Below, piece by piece: positions 55,352 through 64,000 of a stretch of DNA of 64,000 bases (its first letter is position 1; each line of letters starts with the position of its first letter). Under the pieces are notes generated by a model. That model searched no databases. It was not told the DNA's origin and worked only from the letters and a program-made list of their open reading frames with translations. Source of the DNA: Salinisphaera sp. (GTDB lineage: Bacteria > Pseudomonadota > Gammaproteobacteria > Nevskiales > Salinisphaeraceae). Position numbers and translations under genes: made by a program. The stretch spans positions 1 through 64,000 of the forward strand of contig JAQIBT010000111.1 of the NCBI GenBank assembly GCA_027858915.1, in the 5' to 3' direction.

Positions 55352-56548
55352 TCACGCCGAGCTCAATACACGACACACCAGGGTCGCGATCATCTGTTCT
55401 TCGTCGGTAGCGATGACGCGTACCGCAACCCGGGCCGAAGAGTGGGAAATCAGCGCGGTACCGGCTTCGTTTTGCACCGAGTCGAGCGTGATGCCAAGAA
55501 AGTCCAGCCGGTCGCAGATGCGGGCACGGATGGCGGGTGCGTTCTCGCCGATACCGCCGGCGAAGACCAGCGTGTCCAGACCGCCGAGGGCCGCGGCATA
55601 GGCGCCGATCGTCTTCTTTGCCTGATAGCAGAACAGATCGATCGCCTCCACGGCTCTTGGATCATCGGCCTCGCTGGCCAGCAGATCGCGGATATCGCTG
55701 CTGGTTTCGGACAGGCCGAGCAGCCCGGATTCGTGATTCACCAGTTGGTCGAACTGGGTCGGCGTCATCGCCTGTTCGTCGGCCAGAAAACGCACCAGAC
55801 CGGGGTCGATATCGCCGGTGCGGGTGCCCATGGGCAGGCCCGAGGCCGGGGTGAAGCCCATGCTGGTATCGATGCTGCGGCCGTCGCGCACCGCGGCCAG
55901 GCTCGCGCCGCTGCCCAGATGGGCCAGGATCACGCGGCCACGGGTCGCTGCCGGGTCGCCCAGTCGCGCCAGTTCCTCGATCAGATAGGCATACGATAGG
56001 CCGTGAAAACCGTAGCGCTGTATGCCGAGCGCCTCAAAGCGGCGCGGCAGCGCGATCTGGGTAGCCACCCGTGGCATGTGGCGATGAAAAGCGGTATCGA
56101 AACAGGCGATCTGCGGGCAGTCCGGCAAACGTTTTCCGAATGCCTCGATCAGTTCGAGCTCGCGCGGCATATGCTCGGGATCACGCGGGCGCAGGCGTTC
56201 GAGCTCGGTTCGCAGGTCTGAGGTGATATAGACCGGCTCGGCGTGCAGCAGGCCATGCACCACGCGGTGGCCAATCGCATCGATGCCGGCGAATATGTCG
56301 CGCTGTTCAAACCAGTCGATCAGCTGGGTGACGGCCGCCCCATGATCGCTGCCATCGAGGCCGACCTCGCCCGATTCGGCCGTGTCCGCCTCGCTGAATG
56401 ACAGCGTCGCGCCTGCCTGACCGATACGATCAATCTTGCCGCGAAGCCGCAATTCTGGCGGTTCACTCCGCGCGTAAAGGCCAAACCGGATGCTCGACGA
56501 GCCGCCGTTGAGGGTGAGAATTGACGGCTCGGCGCCGGCTCGTGTCAT
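55352..56548 (-). CDS. ackA: Acetate kinase
   Basis: A 398-residue ASKHA-fold kinase that converts acetyl phosphate and ADP to acetate and ATP. It has LTLNGGSSSIRFGLY (residues 11-25), GHRVVHG (near 92), FDTAFHRHMP (near 149), YGFHGLSYAYLIEEL (near 179), HLGSGASLAAVRDGRSIDTS (near 210), GLPMGTRTGDIDPGL and FAGGIGENAPAIR. The usual L-N-x-G-S-S-S-x-K has Arg for Lys (SSIRF), a small change. ATG at 56548. No phosphotransacetylase gene is adjacent; with phosphoketolase in the window it would drain acetyl phosphate directly. It reads in the same direction as the slipin gene 69 bases upstream. Confidence 0.96.
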   Translation of the reverse strand: MTRAGAEPSILTLNGGSSSIRFGLYARSEPPELRLRGKIDRIGQAGATLSFSEADTAESGEVGLDGSDHGAAVTQLIDWFEQRDIFAGIDAIGHRVVHGLLHAEPVYITSDLRTELERLRPRDPEHMPRELELIEAFGKRLPDCPQIACFDTAFHRHMPRVATQIALPRRFEALGIQRYGFHGLSYAYLIEELARLGDPAATRGRVILAHLGSGASLAAVRDGRSIDTSMGFTPASGLPMGTRTGDIDPGLVRFLADEQAMTPTQFDQLVNHESGLLGLSETSSDIRDLLASEADDPRAVEAIDLFCYQAKKTIGAYAAALGGLDTLVFAGGIGENAPAIRARICDRLDFLGITLDSVQNEAGTALISHSSARVAVRVIATDEEQMIATLVCRVLSSA

Positions 56549-56617
56549 GACATACCCCTGCTAGGGATTGCGACTCGGACGTTATGGCCCCTGAGCAAAG
56601 GCCCCGGGACGGATGGA

Positions 56618-57514
56618 TCAGGCGGGCGCCGGCTTCGGCTCGGGTTTGCGTGTCACGCCGGCGTCCGGGTCCGGCACGCCCTTGCCGGCAAGGGCCAATG
56701 CCACGGTGGCCGCCGACGGATTGAGGCTGTCGACCATGGAACTGGGCAGTAGAATCGTGGCGCCACGTTCCTTGGTGGTCTCGTAGATGATGTTCATGGC
56801 CCGCAGCTGCAGCGCCTGCGGATGTCCGTCATAGGTCTGGGCGGCCTCGACGAACTTGCCGGCGATCGCGGCCTCCGCCGAGCCCAGAATTACGCGCGCC
56901 TGTTTCTCGCGCTCGGCCTGGGCCTGGCGCGACATGGCGTCCTGCAGGGCTTCTGGAATGGCGACGTCGCGAATCTCCACCGAGCTGACCGTAATACCCC
57001 AAGGCGCGGTCTTGGCACCGATCTCCAGCTTGAGCTGTTCGTCGGCGTCCTTGCGGTCGGACAGCAGCGACGCCAGCATCGATGAGCCGATCATCTCGCG
57101 CAGCGAAGTCTGGGCGACCTGATCGATGGCCTGGCGATAATTGGTGATCGCCAGCGCCGCCTTTTCGGCGTCGTGGACGTGCCAGAAGATGATGGCATCG
57201 ACGTTGACTGGCACCGTATCCCGGGTCAACGCCTCTTCGGCGTTGAAGCCGGTGGTCTGAATGCGCTGATCGATCACGGCCACGATCGTATCCAGTATCG
57301 GGATGATGGCGAACATGCCCTCGCCGTGCACGCTCTGCAGCTTGCCCATGCGCAGGATGACGAACTTCTGCCAGACATTGGCCATCTTTAGCGACAGCGC
57401 GATGACCACCGCGGCCAAAACAAAGACGCCGGCCAGATACGGGCTGACCCACAAGCCGGCAGCCGCGGCGGCGGCGAGACACAAGGCAACGAGGAATGCA
57501 GTGATCGGATTCAT
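56618..57514 (-). CDS. Slipin/stomatin-like SPFH (Band 7) protein
   Basis: A 298-residue protein: N-terminal hydrophobic region (about residues 4-43), SPFH domain (FVILRMGKLQSVHGEGMFAI near 53; VDQRIQTTGFNAEE-like segment near 80; REMIGSSMLASLLSDRKDAD near 138), coiled region (DAMSRQAQAEREKQARVI near 185) and a Pro/Lys-rich end. SPFH proteins form membrane-associated oligomeric rings, often with a NfeD-like protease partner, which is absent here. ATG at 57514. GTGCGCTAGCCCAC, a near-perfect copy of the recurrent palindrome, lies 66-79 bases upstream. Role unknown, possibly membrane organisation. Confidence 0.88.
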   Translation of the reverse strand: MNPITAFLVALCLAAAAAAGLWVSPYLAGVFVLAAVVIALSLKMANVWQKFVILRMGKLQSVHGEGMFAIIPILDTIVAVIDQRIQTTGFNAEEALTRDTVPVNVDAIIFWHVHDAEKAALAITNYRQAIDQVAQTSLREMIGSSMLASLLSDRKDADEQLKLEIGAKTAPWGITVSSVEIRDVAIPEALQDAMSRQAQAEREKQARVILGSAEAAIAGKFVEAAQTYDGHPQALQLRAMNIIYETTKERGATILLPSSMVDSLNPSAATVALALAGKGVPDPDAGVTRKPEPKPAPA

Positions 57515-57579
57515 GATGAATACGTCTATGGCGACGTGAATGACGTATTCGACGATGCGCCGGTTAGCCGTCGGCGTCG

Positions 57580-57593
57580 GTGCGCTAGCCCAC
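57580..57593. promoter_or_regulatory. Palindrome copy GTGCGCTAGCCCAC upstream of the slipin gene
   Basis: Thirteen of 14 positions match the palindrome at 1306. It lies between the HDAC-family stop and the slipin ATG, at a distance suited to promoter control. Confidence 0.45.
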
Positions 57594-57636
57594 GCTGGCG
57601 AGCGCTGGTCGTCACGCCCGGCAAACGCCGGCCTAC

Positions 57637-58767
57637 TCAGGGCGACAGTGCGGCGATGGACTCGGCGTGGAAGGCTGCTGCTTCGCAAACCGCCGCACAA
57701 CCGGGGTCGCTGGCCAGGACATTGAGCGCATTGACCGGATTACCCGCCAGCACGCTGACCACAGCGCACGCGCTGTCGGCCAGAGCCTGGGCGTTGTAGC
57801 CGCCTTCGAGCAGCAACACCAGACGGCCGTCGCAGAATTCGTCGGCCAGCGCGCACATGCGCTGGGTGATGGCGGCATAGCCGGTCTCGTCCATGGCGCA
57901 GGTCATGTCGAGATAATGACAATCAAAGCCGCTGGATACGAGAATAATATCGGGCCGGAACGCGCGCGCCGCCGGGGCCACAACCTGTTCGAAGACCTCG
58001 ATCAGGGCAGCATTACCGCTGCCCGTGGGCAAGGGTACGTTGAGGTTGGTCCCCTCGCCTGCCCCCGTCCCGGTTTCGGCCAGCAAGCCGGTGCCCGGAT
58101 AGAACGGCGCTGCACAGTGGCTGTCCACCACCAACACATTCGGGTCGGCATAGAAGATAGCCTGGGTGCCGTTGCCGTGGTGCATGTCCCAGTCCCAGAT
58201 CATGACCCGTTCATAGCCGAGCCCGCTGCGGGCATGGGCGGCCGCAACCGCCATGTTGTTGTAGAGACAAAACCCCATGGCACGATCGGCAGACGCATGA
58301 TGGCCCGGAGGGCGTCCGACACAGAACGCGCGTCGGGCGTCGCCAGCGGCTACGGCGTCGATCGCGCTGATGCCCGCCCCCGCCGTCAGGCCCGCCGCCA
58401 CGACACTGCCCGGCGAGACTGCGGTCGTGTCCTCAGCCAGCCAGCCGGATTGGCCTTCCAGCGACTGGATAGACGCGACGTAGGCCGCGTCATGCGCCTG
58501 CTCGAGCTGGGCCGCGCTGGCAGGCACCGGCAGCATCCAGCGCACATCATCGATGGGCTCGAGGAACAGCCGATCCACGATCGCGGTCAGCCGCTCCGGG
58601 CGCTCGGGATGGCTGTAGGTGGCCAGATTGGCGGCCGGATATTGCAGCGCGATCATCGTCTTGACGGCGTCGGTCCATTCGGGGTGATCCGGGTCCCACC
58701 CGTGCGGATTATGGCCGAGCATGCGCGCGTCGTAATAGATCAATACTGGGGTCGTCATAGCTGTCAT
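57637..58767 (-). CDS. Histone deacetylase/acetoin utilisation family hydrolase
   Basis: A 376-residue zinc hydrolase. The catalytic features are [20 protein letters not shown] (near residue 152), the zinc site [16 protein letters not shown] (near 190), [11 protein letters not shown] (near 287) and EGGYNAQAL (near 330). Bacterial members remove acetyl groups from acetylpolyamines or protein lysines. In a region with ornithine and arginine decarboxylases an acetylpolyamine substrate is conceivable, but not shown. ATG at 58767 overlaps the stop of the truncated pgm as ATGA, so it was built as part of the ndvB-pgm operon. Confidence 0.92.
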   Translation of the reverse strand: MTAMTTPVLIYYDARMLGHNPHGWDPDHPEWTDAVKTMIALQYPAANLATYSHPERPERLTAIVDRLFLEPIDDVRWMLPVPASAAQLEQAHDAAYVASIQSLEGQSGWLAEDTTAVSPGSVVAAGLTAGAGISAIDAVAAGDARRAFCVGRPPGHHASADRAMGFCLYNNMAVAAAHARSGLGYERVMIWDWDMHHGNGTQAIFYADPNVLVVDSHCAAPFYPGTGLLAETGTGAGEGTNLNVPLPTGSGNAALIEVFEQVVAPAARAFRPDIILVSSGFDCHYLDMTCAMDETGYAAITQRMCALADEFCDGRLVLLLEGGYNAQALADSACAVVSVLAGNPVNALNVLASDPGCAAVCEAAAFHAESIAALSP

Positions 58768-59561
58768 TCCGTTTGCGCGTGGGGAGCCGCCGCGCGGTCG
58801 ACTATCTGCTGAGCCTCGGCGAGGATCGCCGCCAAGTGCGCAGAGTCGCGAAAACTTTCGGCGTAGATCTTGTAGATATCCTCGGTGCCCGACGACCGGG
58901 CGGTAAACCAGCCATTGGCCGTGCTCACCTTGATGCCACCAATCGGCGCGTTGTTGCCGGGCGCGCTATCGACAATGCTGTCGACCCGTTCACCCGCGAG
59001 GCTGCGGCAATCAATCTGTTGGCGGGTCAGCGCGCCGAATGCCGCTTTCTGGGCCGCGTTTGCCGGAGCTTCAACGCGCTCTGCGATTGGCTCCCCGAGG
59101 GCGCCAATCATCCGCTGGTAAAACACGCCCGGATCGCGTCCGGTGCGCGCGGTGATCTCGGCCGCCAGCAGACCGGCAATCATGCCGTCCTTGTCAATGG
59201 TCCAGACGGTGCCGTCGCGCCGCAGGAAGCTCGCGCCGGCACTTTCCTCGCCGGCAAAACCGAGGCTGGCATCGCCCAGCCCCTCGGCAAACCATTTGAA
59301 GCCGGCCGGCACCTCGTAGATCTTGCAACCGAGGCGCTTGGCGACGCGATTAATCAACGCGCTGCTCACCACTGTCTTGCCGATTGTCGCGGTAAGTCGC
59401 CACTGTGGAAGATGGCGAAACAGGTGGTCGATCATCACGCACAGATAGTGATTGGGTTCGACCAACCCGGCGCCCGGCGTCACGATACCGTGGCGATCGG
59501 GGTCGGTATCGCAGGCAGACAGGCAGAGTTGCTGAACACCCGGCATGAGGGCAGGCATCAC
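58764..59561 (-). pseudogene. C-terminal half of phosphoglucomutase
   Basis: A 265-codon frame aligned with residues about 305-550 of the intact Pgm at 37429: metal loop [32 protein letters not shown] and [15 protein letters not shown]. The catalytic phosphoserine loop and the whole N-terminal half are absent, so it cannot be a mutase. It starts directly after the beta-glucan synthase stop (GTG 59561 or ATG 59558) and is translationally coupled to the HDAC-family gene. The frame is intact despite truncation, so a stable fragment or recent origin is possible. Confidence 0.85.
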
Positions 59562-59564
59562 GGC

Positions 59565-62500
59565 TCATGCCACAGGCTCGCCGAGGTCTTGTTCGTCACC
59601 AGTGATGGCCGCCGTTGCGGCGCGATCATGGCCGAGCAGCAACTGGTGCGCCCGAGATCCGTTGATATCGATCCCGTCCGCTACGACCGTACGCAGGGAG
59701 ACTGCGACGGCGTGGGCCTGCCCGTCATCAACCAGTGCGATCTCTGCCTCGCTCTGCATAACGCCATCCAGCGACAGCCGCTGCGTGGACGCGCCAGCGG
59801 CGATCAGGGTCTGGGTGACTTCGATATGATAGACCGTGGCGCCATAGCGATAATCCAGGGCATAGCGTCGCCATTCAGCCGGCACGCAAGGCACGATCTG
59901 CAGACGGTCGCCCACGCGCCGCAGCCCGAGCAGCGATTCCACGATCAACCGGTACGCCCAGCCGGCCGAGCCCGTATACCAGGTCCAGCCGCCGCGCCCG
60001 GTATGCGGGGCCAGCGCATAGACGTCGGCGGCCAGCACATAAGGCTCGGTCTTGTAGACAGCCACTCCGGCGTCGGTCAGCGCGTGGTTGACCGGGTTGA
60101 TGATCGCCAGCAACTCCCAGGCGCGGCGGCTGTCGCCCAGGCGCGCAAAGGCCATGGCAGCCCACACCGCGGCATGCGTGTATTGGCCGCCGTTCTCGCG
60201 CACGCCCGGCACATAGCCCTTGATATAGCCGGGGTTCATGGGCGTGGTGTCGAACGGCGGATCAAGCAGTTGGATCAGGCCGCCGCTGTGTTCCGTGCTA
60301 CGTCGCACCAGCCGCTCGTCCACCGCATCCATCGCCCGACGTGAGCGTTTGGACTCGCCGGCGCCGGACAGCACCGACCAGCTCTGCGCGATAGAGTCGA
60401 TGGTGCATTCGCTATTCGCGCTGGAGCCCAGCGGCGTGCCGTCGTCGAACCAGGCACGCCGGTACCAGTCGCCGTCCCAGGCGTGGTGATTGATGTTGAC
60501 GCGCAGCTGCTGGGCCTGGCTGACGCAGCGCTCGGCAAACGCGTTATCACCGCGCTCGCTGGCCAGGGCAGCGAAATCCTCCAGCACATGATAGAGAAAG
60601 AATCCCAGCCACACGCTCTCGCCCTGGCCGTGGATTCCGACCAGATTCATGCCGTCGTTCCAGTCGCCCGAGCCCATCAGTGGCAGGCCGCGCTCACCCA
60701 GGCGCAGCCCGTGTTCGACGGCGCGCACGCAGTGCTGATAGAGGCTGGCAGTTTCCGCCGCACGTCCCGGCAGTTCGTAGTACGACTCTTCACCTGACTC
60801 TAGCGGCCGGCCTTCCAGGAAATGTAGATCCTCGTCGAGCACCATGCGGTCGCCAGTGCTGCGCACATAACGACAGACCGCCAGCGGCAGCCACAGATAA
60901 TCATCCGAGCAGCGCGTGCGTACGCCGCGCCCGACCGGCGGATGCCACCAATGCTGGACATCGCCTTCGGGATACTGGCGCTCGGCCGCGCGCAGCAGAT
61001 GCGCGCGCACCAGATCGGGTGCTGCATGCACCAGCGCCATGCCGTCCTGCAACTGGTCGCGGAAACCGAAGGCGCCACCCGACTGGTAATAGCCACTGCG
61101 CGCCCAGACGCGACAGGCCAGGGTCTGATACAGCAGCCAGCCGTTGGCCATGACGTTGACCGCCGCATCCGGCGTATGCACCTGGACCGTGCCGAGCGTG
61201 TCACGCCAGTACTGGCGTACCGTGGCCAGCGCGGCACGCGCCGAGCCAGGCTGGCGTAGCGTCAGGGCCAGCTCGCGGGCCTGGTCGATATCGGCCGCCG
61301 CGCCCAGACGGAACACAATCTCGCGGCTTGCGCCGACTTCCAGTTCGAAGGGAATACGGATTGCGCCGCAGGGGTCCAGGCCAGCGCCGAGCCGGCTCGA
61401 TAGCCCGGCACGGGTCATCGCGTCGGGGGCGGCCAGTCTGCCGTTGCGGCCGATGAAGGCAGTACGATCGCCGGTCAGCGTGCGCGCCGGATCCTCGGCG
61501 TCCAGAAAGGCAATACGGCCGGCGAATTCGGTGTTGTAGGCATTGCGTGCGAACAGCGCGCCGCTGGCCGGATCGATCTCGGTGACGACGTGCATGGCTG
61601 ATTTGGACCGTAGATCACCCAGCACCCATTCCACATAGGCAGTCGCCGACAGCCGCCGTCGGCGCCCCGAGATGTTGCGTACCTTGAGCACCGAGAACTT
61701 CACCGCGGCGTGGCGATCGACATAAACCCAGAGCTGCGAGCGCACGCCCTGGGCGACGTGCTCGAACACCGAGTAACCGAACCCATGACGGGTGCGATAC
61801 GCGCCGCCGTCGGGGCTGGGCAGCGGCGTCGGCGACCAGTAGTCGCCGCTGTCCTCGTCACGCAGATAGAAGGCTTCGCCGGCCGCGGCGCCGATGCCAT
61901 CGTTGCTCCAGGGCGTGAGCCGGAACTCATGGGCATTCTCGCGCCAGCTGTAGGCCGGCCCGCTTTCACTGACCACGGCCCCGAAGTCCGGATTGGCCAG
62001 CACGTTGACCCACGGCGCCGGCGTCTGCTGGCCGGCGCGCAGGGTGATGACATACTCGCGCCCGTTGGCCGCAAAGCCGCCCAGCGCGGTGCCCAGAATA
62101 AGCTTGTCGCGCGGCGCCTCGGCCGCCGCTGGCACCACTGGTATCGCTTCGCTCGAGGCACCACGCACGCTGCGGGCGGACACCAGCCGGTCGCCGCGCC
62201 TGGCCACGAACGGCCGCCGCGCGACTTGATCGGCCAGGCTGCCACGGCCGTCGGTGATGATCACCCGTGCCACCGCCTGCAGCAGGATGCGGTCCTCGTA
62301 GGAGATCTGCTCGGCCAATCGTACGAAGATACCGCCCGGCCGATCGATGGACTTACCCTCGGTGCCGGTGGCGATCAGCCCCATGATCTCGTCCTGCAAG
62401 CGCTGGCGATAGCCGACGTGATCCTCATTCCAGATCACCAGATCGACCATCAGGCCTTTCAGCCGCCAGTAGGCATGGCACCGGATCACCTGTCTGGCCA

Positions 62501-64000
62501 GTTCGATATGTTCGCTGCTGGCAATCTTGAGCAACACGATCGGCAGGTCGCCGGAGATGGCATAGCCCCAAAGCCCGGGCTGGCCGCGCCGATTCTGGGC
62601 CAGCAGGCCGGCATCGGCGCGTAGGCGGGCATTGGCATAGATCACCGAGCCGGCCAGCCGGCGATAGAGCTGGGCATCGATCTCGCTGGCATTGATCTGG
62701 CGCAGGGTTACACCGCTGTGGGTAACCGCGATATCGTGCACCCGATCGGCGAAATGCCGATCCTGATATTTACCCACCAGCGTCATGCAGGCCGCGCGAT
62801 CGTCGGCCGCGCCGCTGATGATATCGATGGTCGCCGACTGCTCGGAGGCGAGAGTGACCCGACAGCGGATAGCCACGATTGGATCGAGCACCGAGCCATC
62901 GGTGCCCGACAACGGCCCGGATTCATCCAGCACCGCGGGTGCGGCTAGACTCCGCCCGCGGCCGATGAAGCGCATACGATCGGTCTCGCAGGAAACCCTG
63001 CCCAGGGCCGTACCGTTGGCCGCCATCAGATGGAACATCCAGGGCGTAGCCTCGTCGGGCGCGCGCGGGCGCCGGGTACACAGGATGGCGCGATGGGATG
63101 CCAGGATCTCGGTCTGCACAAACAGATTGCCGAAGGCCGGCTGGGTCATGTCGGACGCCTGGGACGCCAGCACCACCTCGGCATAACTGGTGATCTCGAT
63201 CGTACGCGGCATGGGCGAGCCGTTGGTGAGACGGATCCGGCGCAACTCGATATCGTCCTCCGGCGAGACTACGATCTCGGTGTAGGTCTCGATCGAATGA
63301 TCGCGACGACGGTATTCGGCCCGGCCTTCCGAGAACATCGCCTGATACTCGCTCGCGATGGCCCGCGTCGGCTGGTGGGCGGCCGACCAGACTGCGCCGC
63401 TGTCGACATCGCGTAGATAGATGAAGGTGCCCCAGTCGTCGCAGGTCACGTCCTCGCGCCAGCGGCTGACGGCGAAATCCTTCCAACGGCTGTAGCCGCC
63501 GCCGGCGTTGGTCACCATCACCTGATAGCGGCCGTTCGATAACAGTTGTACCTCCGGCGCCGGCGTATGCGCGCCGATCGGCGTGCGTACAGGGGTGCCG
63601 GCTGCGTCTTCGAGCACGTCGGGGCGCGCTAGCTCGGCAACATGGGTATGCACCACTGGGGTCTTGGGGATGCGTTCCTGCAGCAGCAGCAGCGTCGCCT
63701 GGCACAGCGGATCGGATTCGAAGCGCTGCTGCATACGCGGTCCCAGCAGCAGTGAACCCAGCGCCAGCAGGCTCATGCCCTGGTGATGGGCCATGAACGA
63801 GCGCACGATCACGCTGGATTGGCCGGCGATCAGCCGGGTCGGCGTGTAATCGATGGCCTCGTAGAAACCGTAGCGACCTTCCATACCCTCGGTGGCCAAC
63901 CGCTGCAGATTGGCGCAGGCCGCTTCCGGGGCGACCAGCAACGCCAGCGCCGAGGCATAGGGGGCGACCACGGCATCCTCGGCCAGGCCGCGCTTGAGAC
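59565..64000 (-). CDS. ndvB: Cyclic beta-1,2-glucan synthase, C-terminal part (5' end outside window)
   Basis: About 1478 codons are visible, entering from the right edge. The first about 90 residues (VVAPYASALALLVAPEAACA, MEGRYGFYEAIDYTPTRL, SFMAHHQGMSLLALG) are the end of the glycoamylase/transglycosylase domain. Then follow the GH94 parts: VQLLSNGRYQVMVTNAGGGY (near 170), PWVNVLANPDFGAVVSESGP, the catalytic region with GFRDQLQDGMALVHAAPDLV, GDVQHWWHPPVGRGVRTRCS and SGDWNDGMNLVG. In NdvB-type enzymes the missing N-terminal GT84 domain makes beta-1,2-glucan and the GH94 domain controls chain length. It is the likely source of substrate for the stand-alone GH94 and glycoamylase proteins. Stop at 59565 abuts the pgm fragment. 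Confidence 0.93.
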   Translation of the reverse strand, partial: LKRGLAEDAVVAPYASALALLVAPEAACANLQRLATEGMEGRYGFYEAIDYTPTRLIAGQSSVIVRSFMAHHQGMSLLALGSLLLGPRMQQRFESDPLCQATLLLLQERIPKTPVVHTHVAELARPDVLEDAAGTPVRTPIGAHTPAPEVQLLSNGRYQVMVTNAGGGYSRWKDFAVSRWREDVTCDDWGTFIYLRDVDSGAVWSAAHQPTRAIASEYQAMFSEGRAEYRRRDHSIETYTEIVVSPEDDIELRRIRLTNGSPMPRTIEITSYAEVVLASQASDMTQPAFGNLFVQTEILASHRAILCTRRPRAPDEATPWMFHLMAANGTALGRVSCETDRMRFIGRGRSLAAPAVLDESGPLSGTDGSVLDPIVAIRCRVTLASEQSATIDIISGAADDRAACMTLVGKYQDRHFADRVHDIAVTHSGVTLRQINASEIDAQLYRRLAGSVIYANARLRADAGLLAQNRRGQPGLWGYAISGDLPIVLLKIASSEHIELARQVIRCHAYWRLKGLMVDLVIWNEDHVGYRQRLQDEIMGLIATGTEGKSIDRPGGIFVRLAEQISYEDRILLQAVARVIITDGRGSLADQVARRPFVARRGDRLVSARSVRGASSEAIPVVPAAAEAPRDKLILGTALGGFAANGREYVITLRAGQQTPAPWVNVLANPDFGAVVSESGPAYSWRENAHEFRLTPWSNDGIGAAAGEAFYLRDEDSGDYWSPTPLPSPDGGAYRTRHGFGYSVFEHVAQGVRSQLWVYVDRHAAVKFSVLKVRNISGRRRRLSATAYVEWVLGDLRSKSAMHVVTEIDPASGALFARNAYNTEFAGRIAFLDAEDPARTLTGDRTAFIGRNGRLAAPDAMTRAGLSSRLGAGLDPCGAIRIPFELEVGASREIVFRLGAAADIDQARELALTLRQPGSARAALATVRQYWRDTLGTVQVHTPDAAVNVMANGWLLYQTLACRVWARSGYYQSGGAFGFRDQLQDGMALVHAAPDLVRAHLLRAAERQYPEGDVQHWWHPPVGRGVRTRCSDDYLWLPLAVCRYVRSTGDRMVLDEDLHFLEGRPLESGEESYYELPGRAAETASLYQHCVRAVEHGLRLGERGLPLMGSGDWNDGMNLVGIHGQGESVWLGFFLYHVLEDFAALASERGDNAFAERCVSQAQQLRVNINHHAWDGDWYRRAWFDDGTPLGSSANSECTIDSIAQSWSVLSGAGESKRSRRAMDAVDERLVRRSTEHSGGLIQLLDPPFDTTPMNPGYIKGYVPGVRENGGQYTHAAVWAAMAFARLGDSRRAWELLAIINPVNHALTDAGVAVYKTEPYVLAADVYALAPHTGRGGWTWYTGSAGWAYRLIVESLLGLRRVGDRLQIVPCVPAEWRRYALDYRYGATVYHIEVTQTLIAAGASTQRLSLDGVMQSEAEIALVDDGQAHAVAVSLRTVVADGIDINGSRAHQLLLGHDRAATAAITGDEQDLGEPVA

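Noticed and set aside
58773-60344. Forward open frame of 523 codons opposite ndvB and the pgm fragment
   Set aside because: Shadow of two reverse-strand genes; amino acid composition not protein-like.
1-64000. CRISPR arrays, tRNA or rRNA genes, prophage genes, intact insertion sequences
   Set aside because: Scanned on both strands; no regularly spaced repeats, no cloverleaf-like conserved tRNA sequence and no transposase frame was recognised.

Overview
The window is GC-rich, densely coded DNA from the chromosome of a proteobacterium. An FNR-type regulator with E. coli-like ligand spacing, AdiA-, SpeF- and GadB-like decarboxylases and a BrkB-family protein suggest a Gammaproteobacterium. No rRNA, tRNA or taxon marker is present, so the genus cannot be fixed. 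No CRISPR array, phage genes or intact insertion sequence were seen. There are many partial or decayed second copies of genes, so the region has been shuffled by segmental duplication and deletion.

Layout. 1-2 kb: the N-terminal part of a polyphosphate kinase 2 and a gene-poor stretch with a Crp-type gene remnant and a candidate structured small RNA. 2-8.2 kb: an AsmA-like/DUF748 protein, a BrkB-family membrane protein, a frameshifted DUF1003 gene, a cyclopropane fatty acid synthase remnant and an acyl-ACP desaturase. 8.5-16 kb: a P-type H+-ATPase coupled by ATGA to phosphoketolase, then two Crp-type regulators and fragments of transketolase and glycoamylase genes. 16.5-23.3 kb: a DUF4396 protein, a copper-type P-ATPase with a SHOCT protein behind an FNR-like promoter, and transketolase. 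23.5-42.5 kb: a GH94 protein, an FNR/universal-stress-protein cassette, and a tightly overlapping operon gnd-zwf-HAD-tal-pgi-pgm-glycoamylase-FAD oxidoreductase-GNAT. 42.5-55.3 kb: glutamate decarboxylase and, read the other way from 54.7 kb, an operon of arginine decarboxylase, antiporter, ornithine decarboxylase and arcABC. Two copies of a 288-bp SHOCT-gene repeat bracket that operon. 55.3-64 kb: acetate kinase, a slipin, an HDAC-family hydrolase, a truncated phosphoglucomutase and the C-terminal part of a cyclic beta-1,2-glucan synthase that runs off the window.

How it fits together. GH94 phosphorolysis of beta-1,2-glucan-like oligosaccharides would give glucose 1-phosphate. Pgm, Pgi, Zwf, Gnd, Tal and Tkt feed it into the pentose phosphate pathway. 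Phosphoketolase plus acetate kinase turns the sugar phosphates into acetate and ATP, and a proton pump is co-translated with phosphoketolase. A cysteine-less, SthA-like flavoprotein may balance NADPH against NADH. The second half supplies amino-acid-based ATP production and acid resistance (ADI pathway; Glu, Arg and Orn decarboxylases). FNR-type boxes mark the stress-protein and copper-pump genes. A separate palindrome, GTGCGCTAGCGCAC, recurs next to the carbon genes and the Crp-like genes. The overall picture is an energy and stress survival region for low-oxygen, acidic or starved conditions. This integration is inference.

The least expected items are the candidate small RNA at about 1354-1469, the six-copy palindrome, and the evidence that GH94 was once the first gene of the gnd-zwf operon before a duplication separated them.
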